From positions 1 to 64,000 of the forward strand of contig NZ_JAHEBT010000005.1 in assembly GCF_024642105.1 (NCBI RefSeq): a DNA stretch of 64,000 bases. The letters are read 5' to 3'. Both the position numbers and the translations under genes were made by a program. Positions within the stretch are counted from its first letter, which is position 1; the number at the start of each line of letters is the position of its first letter. The DNA comes from Flavobacterium sp. (lineage in GTDB: Bacteria; Bacteroidota; Bacteroidia; Flavobacteriales; Flavobacteriaceae). Of this stretch, positions 17,727 to 26,160 are shown piece after piece. Below the pieces are notes generated by a model. That model ran no database searches. It saw only the letters and a list, made by a program, of their open reading frames with translations, and had not been told where the DNA came from.

Positions 17727-20465
17727 TTAAAGTGTTGGGTCATGATACAAGGTTTTAAACTCTTTAGGGGACATTCCAAACTTATTTTTAAATGAAGAAG
17801 AGAAATAATTAGGAGTTGTAAAACCAACAGCGTAGGCAATTTCTGAAATTGAAAAATTTGACTTTTTAAGCAACTTTTTTGATTCGTGTAATCGTAAATT
17901 ATTGATGTGATCACTAATGCTAATTCCCATTATAGCTTTAACTTTTCTATATAATTGTACACGAGATATGGCTAAATCACTTGCTAACTCTTCAACTGTG
18001 TAAGACGAATTTTCTATGTTTTTTCCAATTAAATCATTTAATTTTTTCAAAAAATCTTGTTCAGAAATCCCAAAACTACCTTCCTCAATATTGACAATAT
18101 TATTGGAGTAATAGTACCTTAGTTTTTCTCTGTTAAAAAGCAACCCTTTTATAGATTGTGCGAGAACTTTTAGATTGAACGGTTTAGTCAGAAATATATC
18201 TGCACCACTCTCCAATGCCTTTAGATAAGAATTTTGATCGTCTGAAGCTGTCAATATTATAATAGGAATATGTGATGTTCTTAAATCTTTCTTAAGTATT
18301 TCACAAATTTGCAAACCACTTATTTCTGGTAAATTCAAATCACATATAATAATATCTGGAATTAACTCTAATGCTCTATCAACCGCATCGGTTCCATCCG
18401 ATAAGAAAAAAGTATAGTCCGTTGAAAATTTATCCGAAACAAAATCTAAAAGGTCTTTGTTGTCTTCAATATATAAAATAGAATATTTATCTTCAACGTT
18501 TTTAAACTCTGATTTTTGAATTACCTCTAAATCCAGATAATCCGAATGATGGACGTAATCTAAAACTGGGTCTTTTATAATTTCTTTTTCATTGAGATGT
18601 GTCGAGCCTAAAGGTAATGTAATTATAAATTCAGCACCGTTTTTTGAATGAATTTCGATATTCCCTTTGTGCAGTTCAACAAAACTTTTAGATAAATGAA
18701 GTCCTATTCCAGATCCATTCCTATTGCTGTTAGAACCCTGATAGAAAGCGTTAAACACTTCCCCTAATTCATGATCAGGTATTCCAATTCCAGAATCCTT
18801 AAAATAAATTTTAACGGTATTGTTATTTTTATCTTCTTTAATAGTAATCGAAATTTTTCCTTTTTCAGGAGTAAATTTAAAAGCATTAGATAACAGGTTA
18901 AAATAAACTTTATCCATTAAATTACGATCCAAATACGCTTCTAAATCAGGATTTGTTGTTGTTAAAGAAAAATCAATATTTTTTTTCTTTGCCTCCCTAT
19001 CAAAATCAGAAATAATACTCTTTGAAAAATCTAATATATTCGTTTTGGATGCTCTTAAGGTAAATTTCTGATCCTCCATTTTTCTGTAATCTAATAGCTG
19101 ATTAATAAGACGCAATAATCTTCTTGAATTATTGTACATTAAATTAATTTCCTTAGTTACTGAAATTCCTTTATTTTTAAATTCCGTTTCTAAAGATTCT
19201 ACTGAACTTAAAATTAGTGTTAGAGGTGTTTTAAATTCATGAGACAAACCAGTGAAAAAATTTAATCTTGCTTCATTACTCAGTTTTAATTCTTCCGAAT
19301 AACTTTTAATTTGATTTCGTTGGTTTTTAATTTTTAAGTTTTTTGCTTCTAATTCTTGTTTTTTACGACTAATTATGATTCTAGAATAAACACTATATAA
19401 CGCAAGACCCAGAACAATTAAAAATAAAAAAAATAAAAGTTTCAAAAGATTATTTTGAGTCGAGTAATTTATCTCTTGATTTTTAATAATATTTTGTTGC
19501 TGTTCTATATTCGATTGCTGAATGGTTATTTTATCAAACTGACTACTCATCATATCAGCATTAAGTGAGTCAATCATCGTTGTATTTAGTTTATTGTTTT
19601 TTGGAACAATTTCTTTATTTGTAATTTTTAATGCCAGCTTTATAGCTTCACTTCCACCAGTAGGATATAATACGGTTCCAGCTAAAACTCCATCTTTCAC
19701 TAATTGTAAACCACCATTTGGGCCATTAAGACCGTCAACTCCAATAAATTTGATTCGATTATTTGGGAATCTTTTTTTAGTTATTTCCCATGCTTTGTAT
19801 GCTATAATGTCATTAAAAGAAAAAACATAATCAATGTTAGGATTACTTGTTAACAATTTTAAATATTTACTGTTTGGGGAGTTAAAATCGTCATAATCAA
19901 CACTGGATGTTTTTATATTCGGATATTGATCAATTATTTTTTTAAATCCAAGACTCCTTTCAATACCTGGTGAGGTTACTGATTCTCCTCTAATCTCGAT
20001 TATATTTGCTTTACCTTTAGATAATGAAACTATTTGCTTTCCTGCTATTTTACCTACCTCTACATTATCGGCCCCAATAAATGCGGTATAGTTAGAAGTC
20101 TTTACCTTCCTATCTACTATAATTACTGGAACACCAAGTGTGTTAGCTTTTTCTAAAACTGGAACTATGGAGTCAGACTCATAGGGTGCAACAATAATTA
20201 CATCAACATTTTGCTTAATCATATTTTCTATATCCCGAATCTGATTTTTAGCCTTACGATTTGCATTATAAATTGTTAATGAAACTCCTGGATGAAGTGA
20301 AGCTTCAACTTCCATAGCATGGTCCATTGATTTTCTCCAAATATCATTATCAATACTTTGAGAGAATCCAATTTTAATCTTCGGACTTTTATCTGAATAA
20401 TTTTCACATGAAACTAATACAATCGTTATAATGAAAACTATTACTAAATACTGATTTTTTTTCAT
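17727..20465 (-). CDS. Hybrid two-component regulator with periplasmic sugar-binding sensor
   Basis: 912 residues from the ATG at 20465; a TTG 39 bases earlier is rejected because it lies inside the -7 promoter element. A short signal or membrane anchor (about 5-20) is followed by a LacI/RbsB-type periplasmic binding domain (about 27-295; IKIGFSQS, VDVIIVAPYESDS, FSFNDIIAYKAW). Next come a coiled segment, a membrane helix (about 340-360), a HisKA with His409 (SHEFKTPLTL), HATPase boxes (NLLSNAFKFTP; DSGIGIP; GSGIGLHLS), a receiver with Asp709 (ICDLNLPE) and an AraC DNA-binding domain (about 825-907). The B. thetaiotaomicron fructan regulator BT1754 has this architecture and binds fructose. 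Control of the adjacent operon is inferred. Confidence 0.92.
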   Translation of the reverse strand: MKKNQYLVIVFIITIVLVSCENYSDKSPKIKIGFSQSIDNDIWRKSMDHAMEVEASLHPGVSLTIYNANRKAKNQIRDIENMIKQNVDVIIVAPYESDSIVPVLEKANTLGVPVIIVDRKVKTSNYTAFIGADNVEVGKIAGKQIVSLSKGKANIIEIRGESVTSPGIERSLGFKKIIDQYPNIKTSSVDYDDFNSPNSKYLKLLTSNPNIDYVFSFNDIIAYKAWEITKKRFPNNRIKFIGVDGLNGPNGGLQLVKDGVLAGTVLYPTGGSEAIKLALKITNKEIVPKNNKLNTTMIDSLNADMMSSQFDKITIQQSNIEQQQNIIKNQEINYSTQNNLLKLLFFLFLIVLGLALYSVYSRIIISRKKQELEAKNLKIKNQRNQIKSYSEELKLSNEARLNFFTGLSHEFKTPLTLILSSVESLETEFKNKGISVTKEINLMYNNSRRLLRLINQLLDYRKMEDQKFTLRASKTNILDFSKSIISDFDREAKKKNIDFSLTTTNPDLEAYLDRNLMDKVYFNLLSNAFKFTPEKGKISITIKEDKNNNTVKIYFKDSGIGIPDHELGEVFNAFYQGSNSNRNGSGIGLHLSKSFVELHKGNIEIHSKNGAEFIITLPLGSTHLNEKEIIKDPVLDYVHHSDYLDLEVIQKSEFKNVEDKYSILYIEDNKDLLDFVSDKFSTDYTFFLSDGTDAVDRALELIPDIIICDLNLPEISGLQICEILKKDLRTSHIPIIILTASDDQNSYLKALESGADIFLTKPFNLKVLAQSIKGLLFNREKLRYYYSNNIVNIEEGSFGISEQDFLKKLNDLIGKNIENSSYTVEELASDLAISRVQLYRKVKAIMGISISDHINNLRLHESKKLLKKSNFSISEIAYAVGFTTPNYFSSSFKNKFGMSPKEFKTLYHDPTL

Positions 20466-20501
20466 TTTTTGTGAATATTCAATAAATTCAATTTTTAATT
20501 T

Positions 20502-20509
20502 CAAATATA
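20502..20509 (-). promoter_or_regulatory. -7 promoter element of the regulator gene
   Basis: On the minus strand this reads TATATTTG, an exact TAnnTTTG match, 37 bases before the chosen ATG. No good -33 TTTG is visible at the usual distance, so the promoter may be weak. It rules out the earlier in-frame TTG as start codon. Confidence 0.5.
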
Positions 20510-20873
20510 TAATTTAAAAATAACTAGCTGATATTAAATCGATTTAAAAAATATTTTATAAATATAAATTTGAATTGTGTTTGAAATTTCATTTTTTCCC
20601 TATTTGAATATATTTAATGTAAGTATTCCCTTAAGTGGATATAATTAATCAAAATTTGAAAAGTTGTGTCGGCCAATGAATTTCATACTTCGAAGATATA
20701 ATTAGAACCCTCATTAAAAATAAAGATGTTAAATATACAAACTCTTTATGTTATATACCGGTTTTACTATACTTATCGAAAAGAGAAACGGCTTCATTTT
20801 TGACCACCGGGGTATGAAAAATTAGAAATAGTTTCAACTTTTTTAGGTTTTTGTACCTACTAAAATAAAGAAT
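20510..20873. other. Intergenic stretch inside the right end of the element
   Basis: About 360 AT-rich bases with no gene that I can support. It separates the regulator promoter from the right-end recombination motifs. Confidence 0.4.
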
Positions 20874-20874
20874 G

Positions 20875-20895
20875 TTGGATAAATGGTTGGATAAA
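20875..20895. repeat. Right doubled TTGGATAAA motif (candidate integrase arm site)
   Basis: TTGGATAAA, spacer TGG, TTGGATAAA; it differs from the left copy (489-509) only in one spacer base and has the same orientation. A TGTACCT lies a few to some 20 bases upstream at both ends. It lies 55 bases inside the right att repeat. Confidence 0.55.
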
Positions 20896-20913
20896 AAAAT
20901 ATCTGTAAAAAGG

Positions 20914-20945
20914 AAAAGCCCCGGCTAGTAATAGCTGAGGCTTTT
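20914..20945 (-). terminator. Element-borne terminator for tRNA-Asn
   Basis: On the minus strand AAAAGCC...GGCTTTT form a long stem (nine outer pairs, one mismatch, four inner pairs, loop UUAC) followed by CCTTTTT. It starts 6 bases after the tRNA 3' end and belongs to the inserted element. It replaces the chromosomal terminator that the insertion moved 20 kb away. Confidence 0.7.
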
Positions 20946-20950
20946 GACCT

Positions 20951-20965
20951 GCTCCCCCTCTTGGG
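20951..20965. repeat. Right attachment-site repeat (3' end of tRNA-Asn)
   Basis: GCTCCCCCTCTTGGG, identical to 359-373. This copy belongs to the functional tRNA: it covers the discriminator base, the 3' acceptor strand and part of the T-stem on the minus strand. Confidence 0.75.
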
Positions 20966-21025
20966 CTCGAACCAAGGACCCTCTGATTAACAGTCAGATG
21001 CTCTAACCAACTGAGCTAAGGAGGA
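20952..21025 (-). tRNA. tRNA-Asn (anticodon GTT)
   Basis: 74 bases on the minus strand. The acceptor strands TCCTCCT and AGGGGGA pair (one G-U), the D-arm has AGCTCAGTTGGTTAGAGC, and the anticodon arm TCTGA-CTGTTAA-TCAGA has anticodon GTT. The T-arm is CTTGG-TTCGAGC-CCAAG and the discriminator is G, as usual for tRNA-Asn. CCA is not fully encoded. It has its own promoter at 21052-21082. Its 3' end is the insertion site of the element at 359-20965. Confidence 0.95.
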
Positions 21026-21051
21026 AAGTGTATTTCACTTTTAAAGCGGTG

Positions 21052-21082
21052 CAAATATAGGGCTAAATTTGTTTTTCGCAAA
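21052..21082 (-). promoter_or_regulatory. Promoter of tRNA-Asn
   Basis: On the minus strand TTTG (21082-21079), exactly 19 bases, then TATATTTG (21059-21052): a full match to the Bacteroidota consensus TTTG-N19-TAnnTTTG. A small AAGTG/CACTT stem lies between it and the tRNA 5' end. Confidence 0.8.
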
Positions 21083-21109
21083 TAATTAGCTGTAAATTTT
21101 TATTTTTTT

Positions 21110-22453
21110 TTACTTGCCTACAATTGCTTTATAAATATCATTTCCATTAGCAAATAACAACAAACTGATAAGTAAAACAAAACCAACCATTTGTGCATTT
21201 TCTAAAAATTTATCACTTGGTTTCTTACCACTGATGATTTCGTACAACAAGAATATTACATGTCCTCCGTCCAAAGCCGGAATAGGCAATAAATTCATTA
21301 CCCCTAACATAATAGATAACAGTGCAGTAATGTTCCAAAACACTTCCCAGCTCCAAGTACTTGGAAAAATATTAAAAATAGCAGCAAATCCACCTACTTG
21401 TTTGTAGGCTTTGGTTTCTGGATTAAAAATCATTTTCAATTGCTTGCCATAACCCACTAACTGATCGGCTCCTTTTTGAATCCCTACCGGGAACGATTCA
21501 AAGAAACCAAACTCTTGTTTGCTAACTTTGTAGTAGCCTAATTTTTCTAACGATTCTAAATCCAAGCCCGCCAACTGAACGCCTAATTTTCCGTCAGCAT
21601 CTACCTGAACAGGCACTTGCATTTCTTTGTCATTTCTTAAAATTCCAGCAACAATCAGTTTGTTTTTATTCTTTTCTAAGATGACCTTTGCTTGATCAAG
21701 GTATTTAGCAGGTTCTTCGTTCAAACGCAACACAATATCTTTAGATTGTAAGGCCGTATTTTTAGACCCTTCTGAAATAGACCCTACCACAAACGGCATT
21801 CGGATAGTAGCCAAAGGACCTTTTTCTAATTTTGACAATTGGTCTACAAAATCAACTGGCATGGTGATGGTTTGTCTCTCTCCGTTTCTTTCTATCAAAA
21901 CCTGTTTTGCCATTACAATCTGAGCATTCATTTGATTGTCGTATTTCAGGATTTCTTCACCATCAATGGCTAGAATTTTATCTCCCGTTTGAAACCCTGC
22001 TTTTTGCATTACTGGGTTCTCAATTAAAAGTCCGTCTTTCAAGTCGGCAGTCGCTACGAACATATCACCATACGCAAATGCCATCCCAATGTAAATGATA
22101 AATGCCAAAATAAAATTAACCGTTACACCACCTAACATAATGATCAAACGTTGCCAAGCTGGTTTAGAACGAAATTCCCACGGTTGTGCAGGCAAAGCCA
22201 TTTGTTCCTTGTCCATACTCTCGTCAATCATTCCCGAAATTTTTACATAACCGCCCAAAGGCAACCACCCAATTCCGTACTCCGTTTCGCCAATTTTTTT
22301 CTTCAAAAGCGAATATTTTACATCAAAAAACAAATAGAATTTCTCTACTCTGGTTTTGAATAATTTGGCAGGTATAAAATGCCCTAATTCGTGCAAAATA
22401 ATTAATAATGATAAGCTCAATAAAAATTGAGAAAGCTTGATAACAATATCCAT
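21110..22453 (-). CDS. rseP: RseP-family site-2 zinc metalloprotease
   Basis: 447 residues, integral inner-membrane protease. The zinc-binding motif HELGH (about 21-25) lies in the first membrane helix and the second metal-binding motif is in NLLPIPALDGGH near residue 390, with PDZ-like segments between (about 125-300; FQTGDKILAIDGEEI). Members cleave membrane-bound anti-sigma factors or other single-span proteins after a first cut. The length and motif placement are normal. It has its own promoter (22483-22512) and stands alone; the tRNA follows in the same direction. Confidence 0.92.
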   Translation of the reverse strand: MDIVIKLSQFLLSLSLLIILHELGHFIPAKLFKTRVEKFYLFFDVKYSLLKKKIGETEYGIGWLPLGGYVKISGMIDESMDKEQMALPAQPWEFRSKPAWQRLIIMLGGVTVNFILAFIIYIGMAFAYGDMFVATADLKDGLLIENPVMQKAGFQTGDKILAIDGEEILKYDNQMNAQIVMAKQVLIERNGERQTITMPVDFVDQLSKLEKGPLATIRMPFVVGSISEGSKNTALQSKDIVLRLNEEPAKYLDQAKVILEKNKNKLIVAGILRNDKEMQVPVQVDADGKLGVQLAGLDLESLEKLGYYKVSKQEFGFFESFPVGIQKGADQLVGYGKQLKMIFNPETKAYKQVGGFAAIFNIFPSTWSWEVFWNITALLSIMLGVMNLLPIPALDGGHVIFLLYEIISGKKPSDKFLENAQMVGFVLLISLLLFANGNDIYKAIVGK

Positions 22454-22482
22454 GTTGTTGTTTTAATTCGTATTTCGATGCA

Positions 22483-22512
22483 CAAAAATAGGGTTTTCTT
22501 TTCTATTTCAAA
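22483..22512 (-). promoter_or_regulatory. Promoter of rseP
   Basis: On the minus strand TTTG (22512-22509), 18 bases, then TATTTTTG (22490-22483), close to the TTTG-N19-TAnnTTTG consensus. The ATG follows 30 bases later. The repeat array starts just beyond it. Confidence 0.7.
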
Positions 22513-22518
22513 TACTTT

Positions 22519-23325
22519 CGATTTACGATTTACGATATACGATTTACGAGGTGGAACGCTGATATGAGAAATTCGGGAAATCTTTTATGTTCTTCTATTG
22601 AGCGAAGCGACTTTCTTATATTACCTTATATGGCTTATATGGTTATCAATTTACGAGGTACGATTTACGATATACGAAGTGGAACACAGATTGATGAAAT
22701 CTTAATGAACTTAATCTCTTAATGGTTTAAATAACTTAGCTATCCTTCTATTGAGCGAAGCGATTTTCTTATATTTCCTTATATGAGTTATATGGTTATC
22801 AATTTACGAGGTACGATTTACGATTTACGAGGTGGAACGCAGATTGAAGAAATTCGGGAAATCTTATATGTTCTTCTATTGAGCGAAGCGACTTTCTTAT
22901 ATTACCTTATATGGCTTATATGGTTATCAATTTACGAGGTACGATTTACGATATACGAAGTGGAACACAGATTGATGAAATCTTAATGAACTTAATCTCT
23001 TAATGGTTTAAATAACTTAGCTATTCTTCTATTGAGCGAAGCGACTTTATTCTATTTCCTTTTATGACTTATATGGTTATCAATTTACGAGGTACGATAT
23101 ACGATTTACGAGGTGGAACGCTGATTGAAGAAACCTTAATTATCTTAATCTCTTAATGGTTTAAATAACTTAGCTATTCTTCTATTGAACGAAGCGACTT
23201 TCTTATATTTCCTTATATGACTTATATGGTTATCAATTTACGAGGTACGATATACAATTTACGAAGTGGAACACAGATTGAATAAATCTTAATGAACTTA
23301 ATCTCTTAATGGTTTAAAAAAATCA
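22519..23325. repeat. Tandem 153-bp intergenic repeat array (five copies)
   Basis: The marker TATGGTTATCAATTTACGAG starts at 22638, 22791, 22919, 23072 and 23225: spacing 153, 128, 153 and 153. Each unit also holds TTCTATTGAGCGAAGCGA, CTTAATCTCTTAATGG and a run of TTTACGA/ATACGA words before a GTGGAAC. No frame spans the array, and ORFs in it are chance. The same unit occurs again at 24438-24805 and in part elsewhere. One unit type lacks 25 bases. Function unknown. Confidence 0.85.
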
Positions 23326-23394
23326 AAGCCTTTGTGTCTTCGCGGCAAAAAACTCCGTTACTTTGCAATAGTTCGCATCATAAATAGAAAAATT

Positions 23395-24438
23395 ATGCAA
23401 AAAATAAAAACAGCTTTACTCTCTTACGGCATGTCTGGAAAGGTATTTCATGCTCCTTTCTTAGTCCTTCACCCAGGATTTGAATTGTTAGGCTCTTGGG
23501 AAAGAACCAAAAAATTAATTCAAGAAGAGTATCCAAGCGTAACGAGTTATCCGAGTTTGGAAGCTGTTTTAGAGTCGGATGCCGAACTCATTATAGTAAA
23601 TACCCCTGTGGGAACGCATTTTGAATACGCCAAAAAAGTCTTGCTAGCTGGCAAACACGCTGTGGTCGAAAAAGCCTTTACTACCAGCGTTGCCGAAGCG
23701 CAAGAATTGACTGATTTGGCTAAAGCCAAAGGACTAAAATTGGCCGTTTTCCAAAACAGACGCTGGGACAGTGACTTTAAAACCTTACAAAAAATACTTG
23801 ATGATAATCTATTGGGCGAAATTGTAGAAGCCGAATTTCATTTTGACCGCTACAACCCTATTTTAAGTCCAAAAATTCATAAAGAAACGGCCAATGCAGG
23901 CGCTGGAATTCTAAAAGATTTAGGACCTCATTTAATTGACCAAGCCTTGTGTTTGTTCGGAATACCAAAAGGCGTTTTTGCTGATATTCGAATCACTCGC
24001 GAACATTCTATCGTAGATGATTACATCGATATTCTGTTGTTGTATTCAGACAAAAGAGTGCGCCTGAAAGCCGGTTTTTTTGTTCGCGAAGCCAATCCGT
24101 CGTTTGTACTACACGGCAAAAAAGGGTCGTTTTTAAAACCCCGTGGCGATGTGCAGGAAGACGAGTTAAAACTGGGAAAAAAACCTAATTTAACCACTTG
24201 GGGAACCGAACCGAAAGACAAAGAAGGATTGTTGCATACTGAAAAAAACGGCACTATAATTCGTGAAAAAATCCCAACACTTCGAGGAAATTATTACGAT
24301 TATTTTGACGGGGTGTATCAATCCATAACTCAAAATCTAACCGAACCCGTAACAGCTCAAGAAGGCACCAACGTAATGCAAATTATTGAAGCCGCTATTG
24401 AAAGTAATGCGCAACAAAGAGTAATCACAGTAGGTTAA
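23395..24438 (+). CDS. Gfo/Idh/MocA-family oxidoreductase
   Basis: 347 residues from the ATG at 23395; an upstream in-frame start would place coding sequence in promoter and repeat DNA. The N-terminal Rossmann domain starts KIKTALLSYGMSGKVFHAPFL, and the substrate-domain signature VVEKAFTTSVAEAQEL holds the conserved Glu-Lys. The C-terminal domain has GAGILKDLGPHLIDQALCLFG with the catalytic-type Asp and His. The family uses NAD(P) to oxidise or reduce sugars and polyols; the closest recalled group is YdgJ/scyllo-inositol dehydrogenase-like. It stands alone between two repeat arrays, so the context gives no substrate. Confidence 0.85.
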   Translation: MQKIKTALLSYGMSGKVFHAPFLVLHPGFELLGSWERTKKLIQEEYPSVTSYPSLEAVLESDAELIIVNTPVGTHFEYAKKVLLAGKHAVVEKAFTTSVAEAQELTDLAKAKGLKLAVFQNRRWDSDFKTLQKILDDNLLGEIVEAEFHFDRYNPILSPKIHKETANAGAGILKDLGPHLIDQALCLFGIPKGVFADIRITREHSIVDDYIDILLLYSDKRVRLKAGFFVREANPSFVLHGKKGSFLKPRGDVQEDELKLGKKPNLTTWGTEPKDKEGLLHTEKNGTIIREKIPTLRGNYYDYFDGVYQSITQNLTEPVTAQEGTNVMQIIEAAIESNAQQRVITVG

Positions 24439-24805
24439 ATTTACGATATACGAGGGACGATTTACGAAATGGAACGCTGATTTAAGAAATTCGAGAAATC
24501 AAAAAAATCTTAATTTACTTAATTCCTTAATGGTTTAAATAACTTAGCTGTTCTTCTATTGAGCGAAGCGACTTTCTTATATTTCCTTATATGGCCTATA
24601 TGGTTATCAATTTACGAGGTACGATATACGATTTACGAGGCGGAACACAGATTGAAGAAACCTTAATTATCTTAATCTCTTAATGGTTTAAATAACTTAG
24701 CTGTTCTTCTATTGAGCGAAGCGACTTTCTTATATTTCCTTATATGACTTATATGGTTATCAATTTTCGAGGTACGATATCCGAAGTACGAGATGGTAAG
24801 CAGAT
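24438..24805. repeat. Second 153-bp repeat cluster (two copies and fragments)
   Basis: Copies of the unit described at 22519-23325; the marker TATGGTTATCAAT starts at 24599 and 24752, again 153 apart. The cluster begins directly at the oxidoreductase stop codon. The last copy is more diverged (AATTTTCGAGG). No gene is supported here. Confidence 0.8.
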
Positions 24806-24909
24806 TTGAGAAATTAGAGAAAACTGTGTTCAAAATCCGCTTTTTATAAACAATAACGTTGTAATTTAGTATCATTTCAGATTTATAGTTTTTAAATCCC
24901 TCGTTTTTG

Positions 24910-24917
24910 TATTTTTG
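24910..24917 (+). promoter_or_regulatory. -7 promoter element of the MFS gene
   Basis: TATTTTTG matches TAnnTTTG. It overlaps the earliest in-frame TTG (24915), so translation must begin further downstream. A good -33 element is not visible. Confidence 0.5.
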
Positions 24918-24944
24918 CGACAACAAAAACCTAAAGACTTCATT

Positions 24945-26156
24945 TTGATAGATTTAAACTTTTTAGGCCAATTCAAAGGCAAAGGAAAATACAAAAAAAG
25001 CTACCGCGAAGCCAAGGCATCTTATTTGAACCGAATTCGATTAGGAGTAGGTTCTTTTTACTTCGGAATGGGATTGTGTTTTGCTTCATGGGCTAGCCGT
25101 ATTCCTGATATTAAAACAACGCTTCATCTTAGCGAAGCTACTTTAGGTTCTATCTTGTTTGCCGTTCCTGTAGGTCAATTAGCAATGATGCCGTTTTCAG
25201 GAAAATTAGTAACTCGTTTTGGAAGTCACCGCACCCTCCTTTTTGCCATAATCATGTATACGATAAGTTTGGCCAATCTAGGTCTGGCTACCAATCCTTG
25301 GGTATTGGCCTTGGGATTGTTCTTTTTTGGCGTTTTCGGGAATTTATCTAACATTTCGGTAAACACTCAAGGGGTATATACAGAAGGTCTTTTCAAAAGA
25401 ACCATTATGTCGTCTTTCCACGGTATGTGGAGTTTGGCGGGTTTCACCGGTGCTTTTGTGGGATTGGGAATGTTGGCCCTTGAACTAACTCCTTTTCAGC
25501 ATTTTGCTATTGTGGGTATCCTCGTTTTGTCCTTAATTTCATTCAATATCAAATACCTCATCAAAGCCGTTGAAAAACCACAACCGAAAAAGGAAAAAGG
25601 ATTCAGAAAACCCGACAAGATGTTAATGTGGTTGGGTATCATCGGATTCTGTTGTATGGCAAGCGAAGGCGTGATGTTTGATTGGAGCGGTGTGTATTTC
25701 AAAGATGTAGTAAAAGCGCCTGGTCCACTTGTGATTTTAGGTTATACCTCGTTTATGATTATGATGGCAAGTGGTCGTTTTTTAGGTGATCGTTTCATTC
25801 AAAAATTTGGACGAAAAAAAGTGATGCAAATTAGTGGTGTTGTCATTTCGAGTGGCCTTTTTACAGCGGTCTTTTTTCCCTATTTAATTCCGTGTACCAT
25901 TGCCTTTATGTTTGTAGGACTGGGTGTTTCGACTATTATTCCTACGCTTTATAGCATTGCAGGGAAACATCCTGAAATTCCTACTGGCGAAGCGTTAACA
26001 GCTGTTTCTAGCGTTAGTTTCTTAGGTTTCTTAATGGGGCCACCAATAATTGGTTATATCGCGGAGGCTTTTGGCTTACAATTTTCTTTTGCTTTCATTG
26101 GAATTTTTGGAGTATTCATCTCGTTTATGGTGACTAATATCAAAACCGCGGAGTAA
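24945..26156 (+). CDS. Major facilitator superfamily transporter (YbjJ/FucP-like)
   Basis: About 403 residues with 12 membrane helices. The first helix starts near SFYFGMGLCFASWASRIPDIKT, a sequence type recalled from the YbjJ group of MFS carriers; the loop after helix 2 has the MFS signature in shortened form (GKLVTRFGSHRTL). The substrate is unknown; relatives are often annotated as sugar or drug carriers. The start is uncertain: there is no ATG before the first helix, and the TTG at 24945 is chosen because an earlier TTG (24915) lies in the promoter. The gene stands alone between repeat arrays. Confidence 0.75.
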   Translation: MIDLNFLGQFKGKGKYKKSYREAKASYLNRIRLGVGSFYFGMGLCFASWASRIPDIKTTLHLSEATLGSILFAVPVGQLAMMPFSGKLVTRFGSHRTLLFAIIMYTISLANLGLATNPWVLALGLFFFGVFGNLSNISVNTQGVYTEGLFKRTIMSSFHGMWSLAGFTGAFVGLGMLALELTPFQHFAIVGILVLSLISFNIKYLIKAVEKPQPKKEKGFRKPDKMLMWLGIIGFCCMASEGVMFDWSGVYFKDVVKAPGPLVILGYTSFMIMMASGRFLGDRFIQKFGRKKVMQISGVVISSGLFTAVFFPYLIPCTIAFMFVGLGVSTIIPTLYSIAGKHPEIPTGEALTAVSSVSFLGFLMGPPIIGYIAEAFGLQFSFAFIGIFGVFISFMVTNIKTAE

Positions 26157-26160
26157 TTTC

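Larger units (their letters stand above)
359..20965. mobile_element. Integrative element in tRNA-Asn carrying a fructan utilization locus
   Basis: The limits are the 15-bp direct repeat at 359-373 and 20951-20965. Inside each limit is a doubled TTGGATAAA motif with a 3-base spacer (489-509 and 20875-20895, same orientation). Seen: a tyrosine recombinase next to the left end, a helix-turn-helix protein, a RepA-like ATPase and a primase-like protein, then eight genes for fructan use. Not seen: a relaxase, type IV coupling protein or other transfer genes, so it resembles a satellite-like or mobilizable integrative element and not a full ICE. The right end keeps tRNA-Asn intact. Inferred length is about 20.6 kb. 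Excision has not been shown. Confidence 0.78.

Noticed and set aside
359..20965. Conjugative element (ICE) or prophage
   Set aside because: No relaxase, coupling protein, type IV secretion, capsid, terminase or lysis genes are visible between the repeats.
22783..22986. ORFs within the 153-bp repeats (also 24672-24926)
   Set aside because: They translate repeat DNA, change with each copy, and lack start signals or any recognisable protein pattern.
22519..23325. CRISPR array
   Set aside because: The units are 128-153 bp and similar over their whole length; there are no short repeats with unique spacers and no cas genes.
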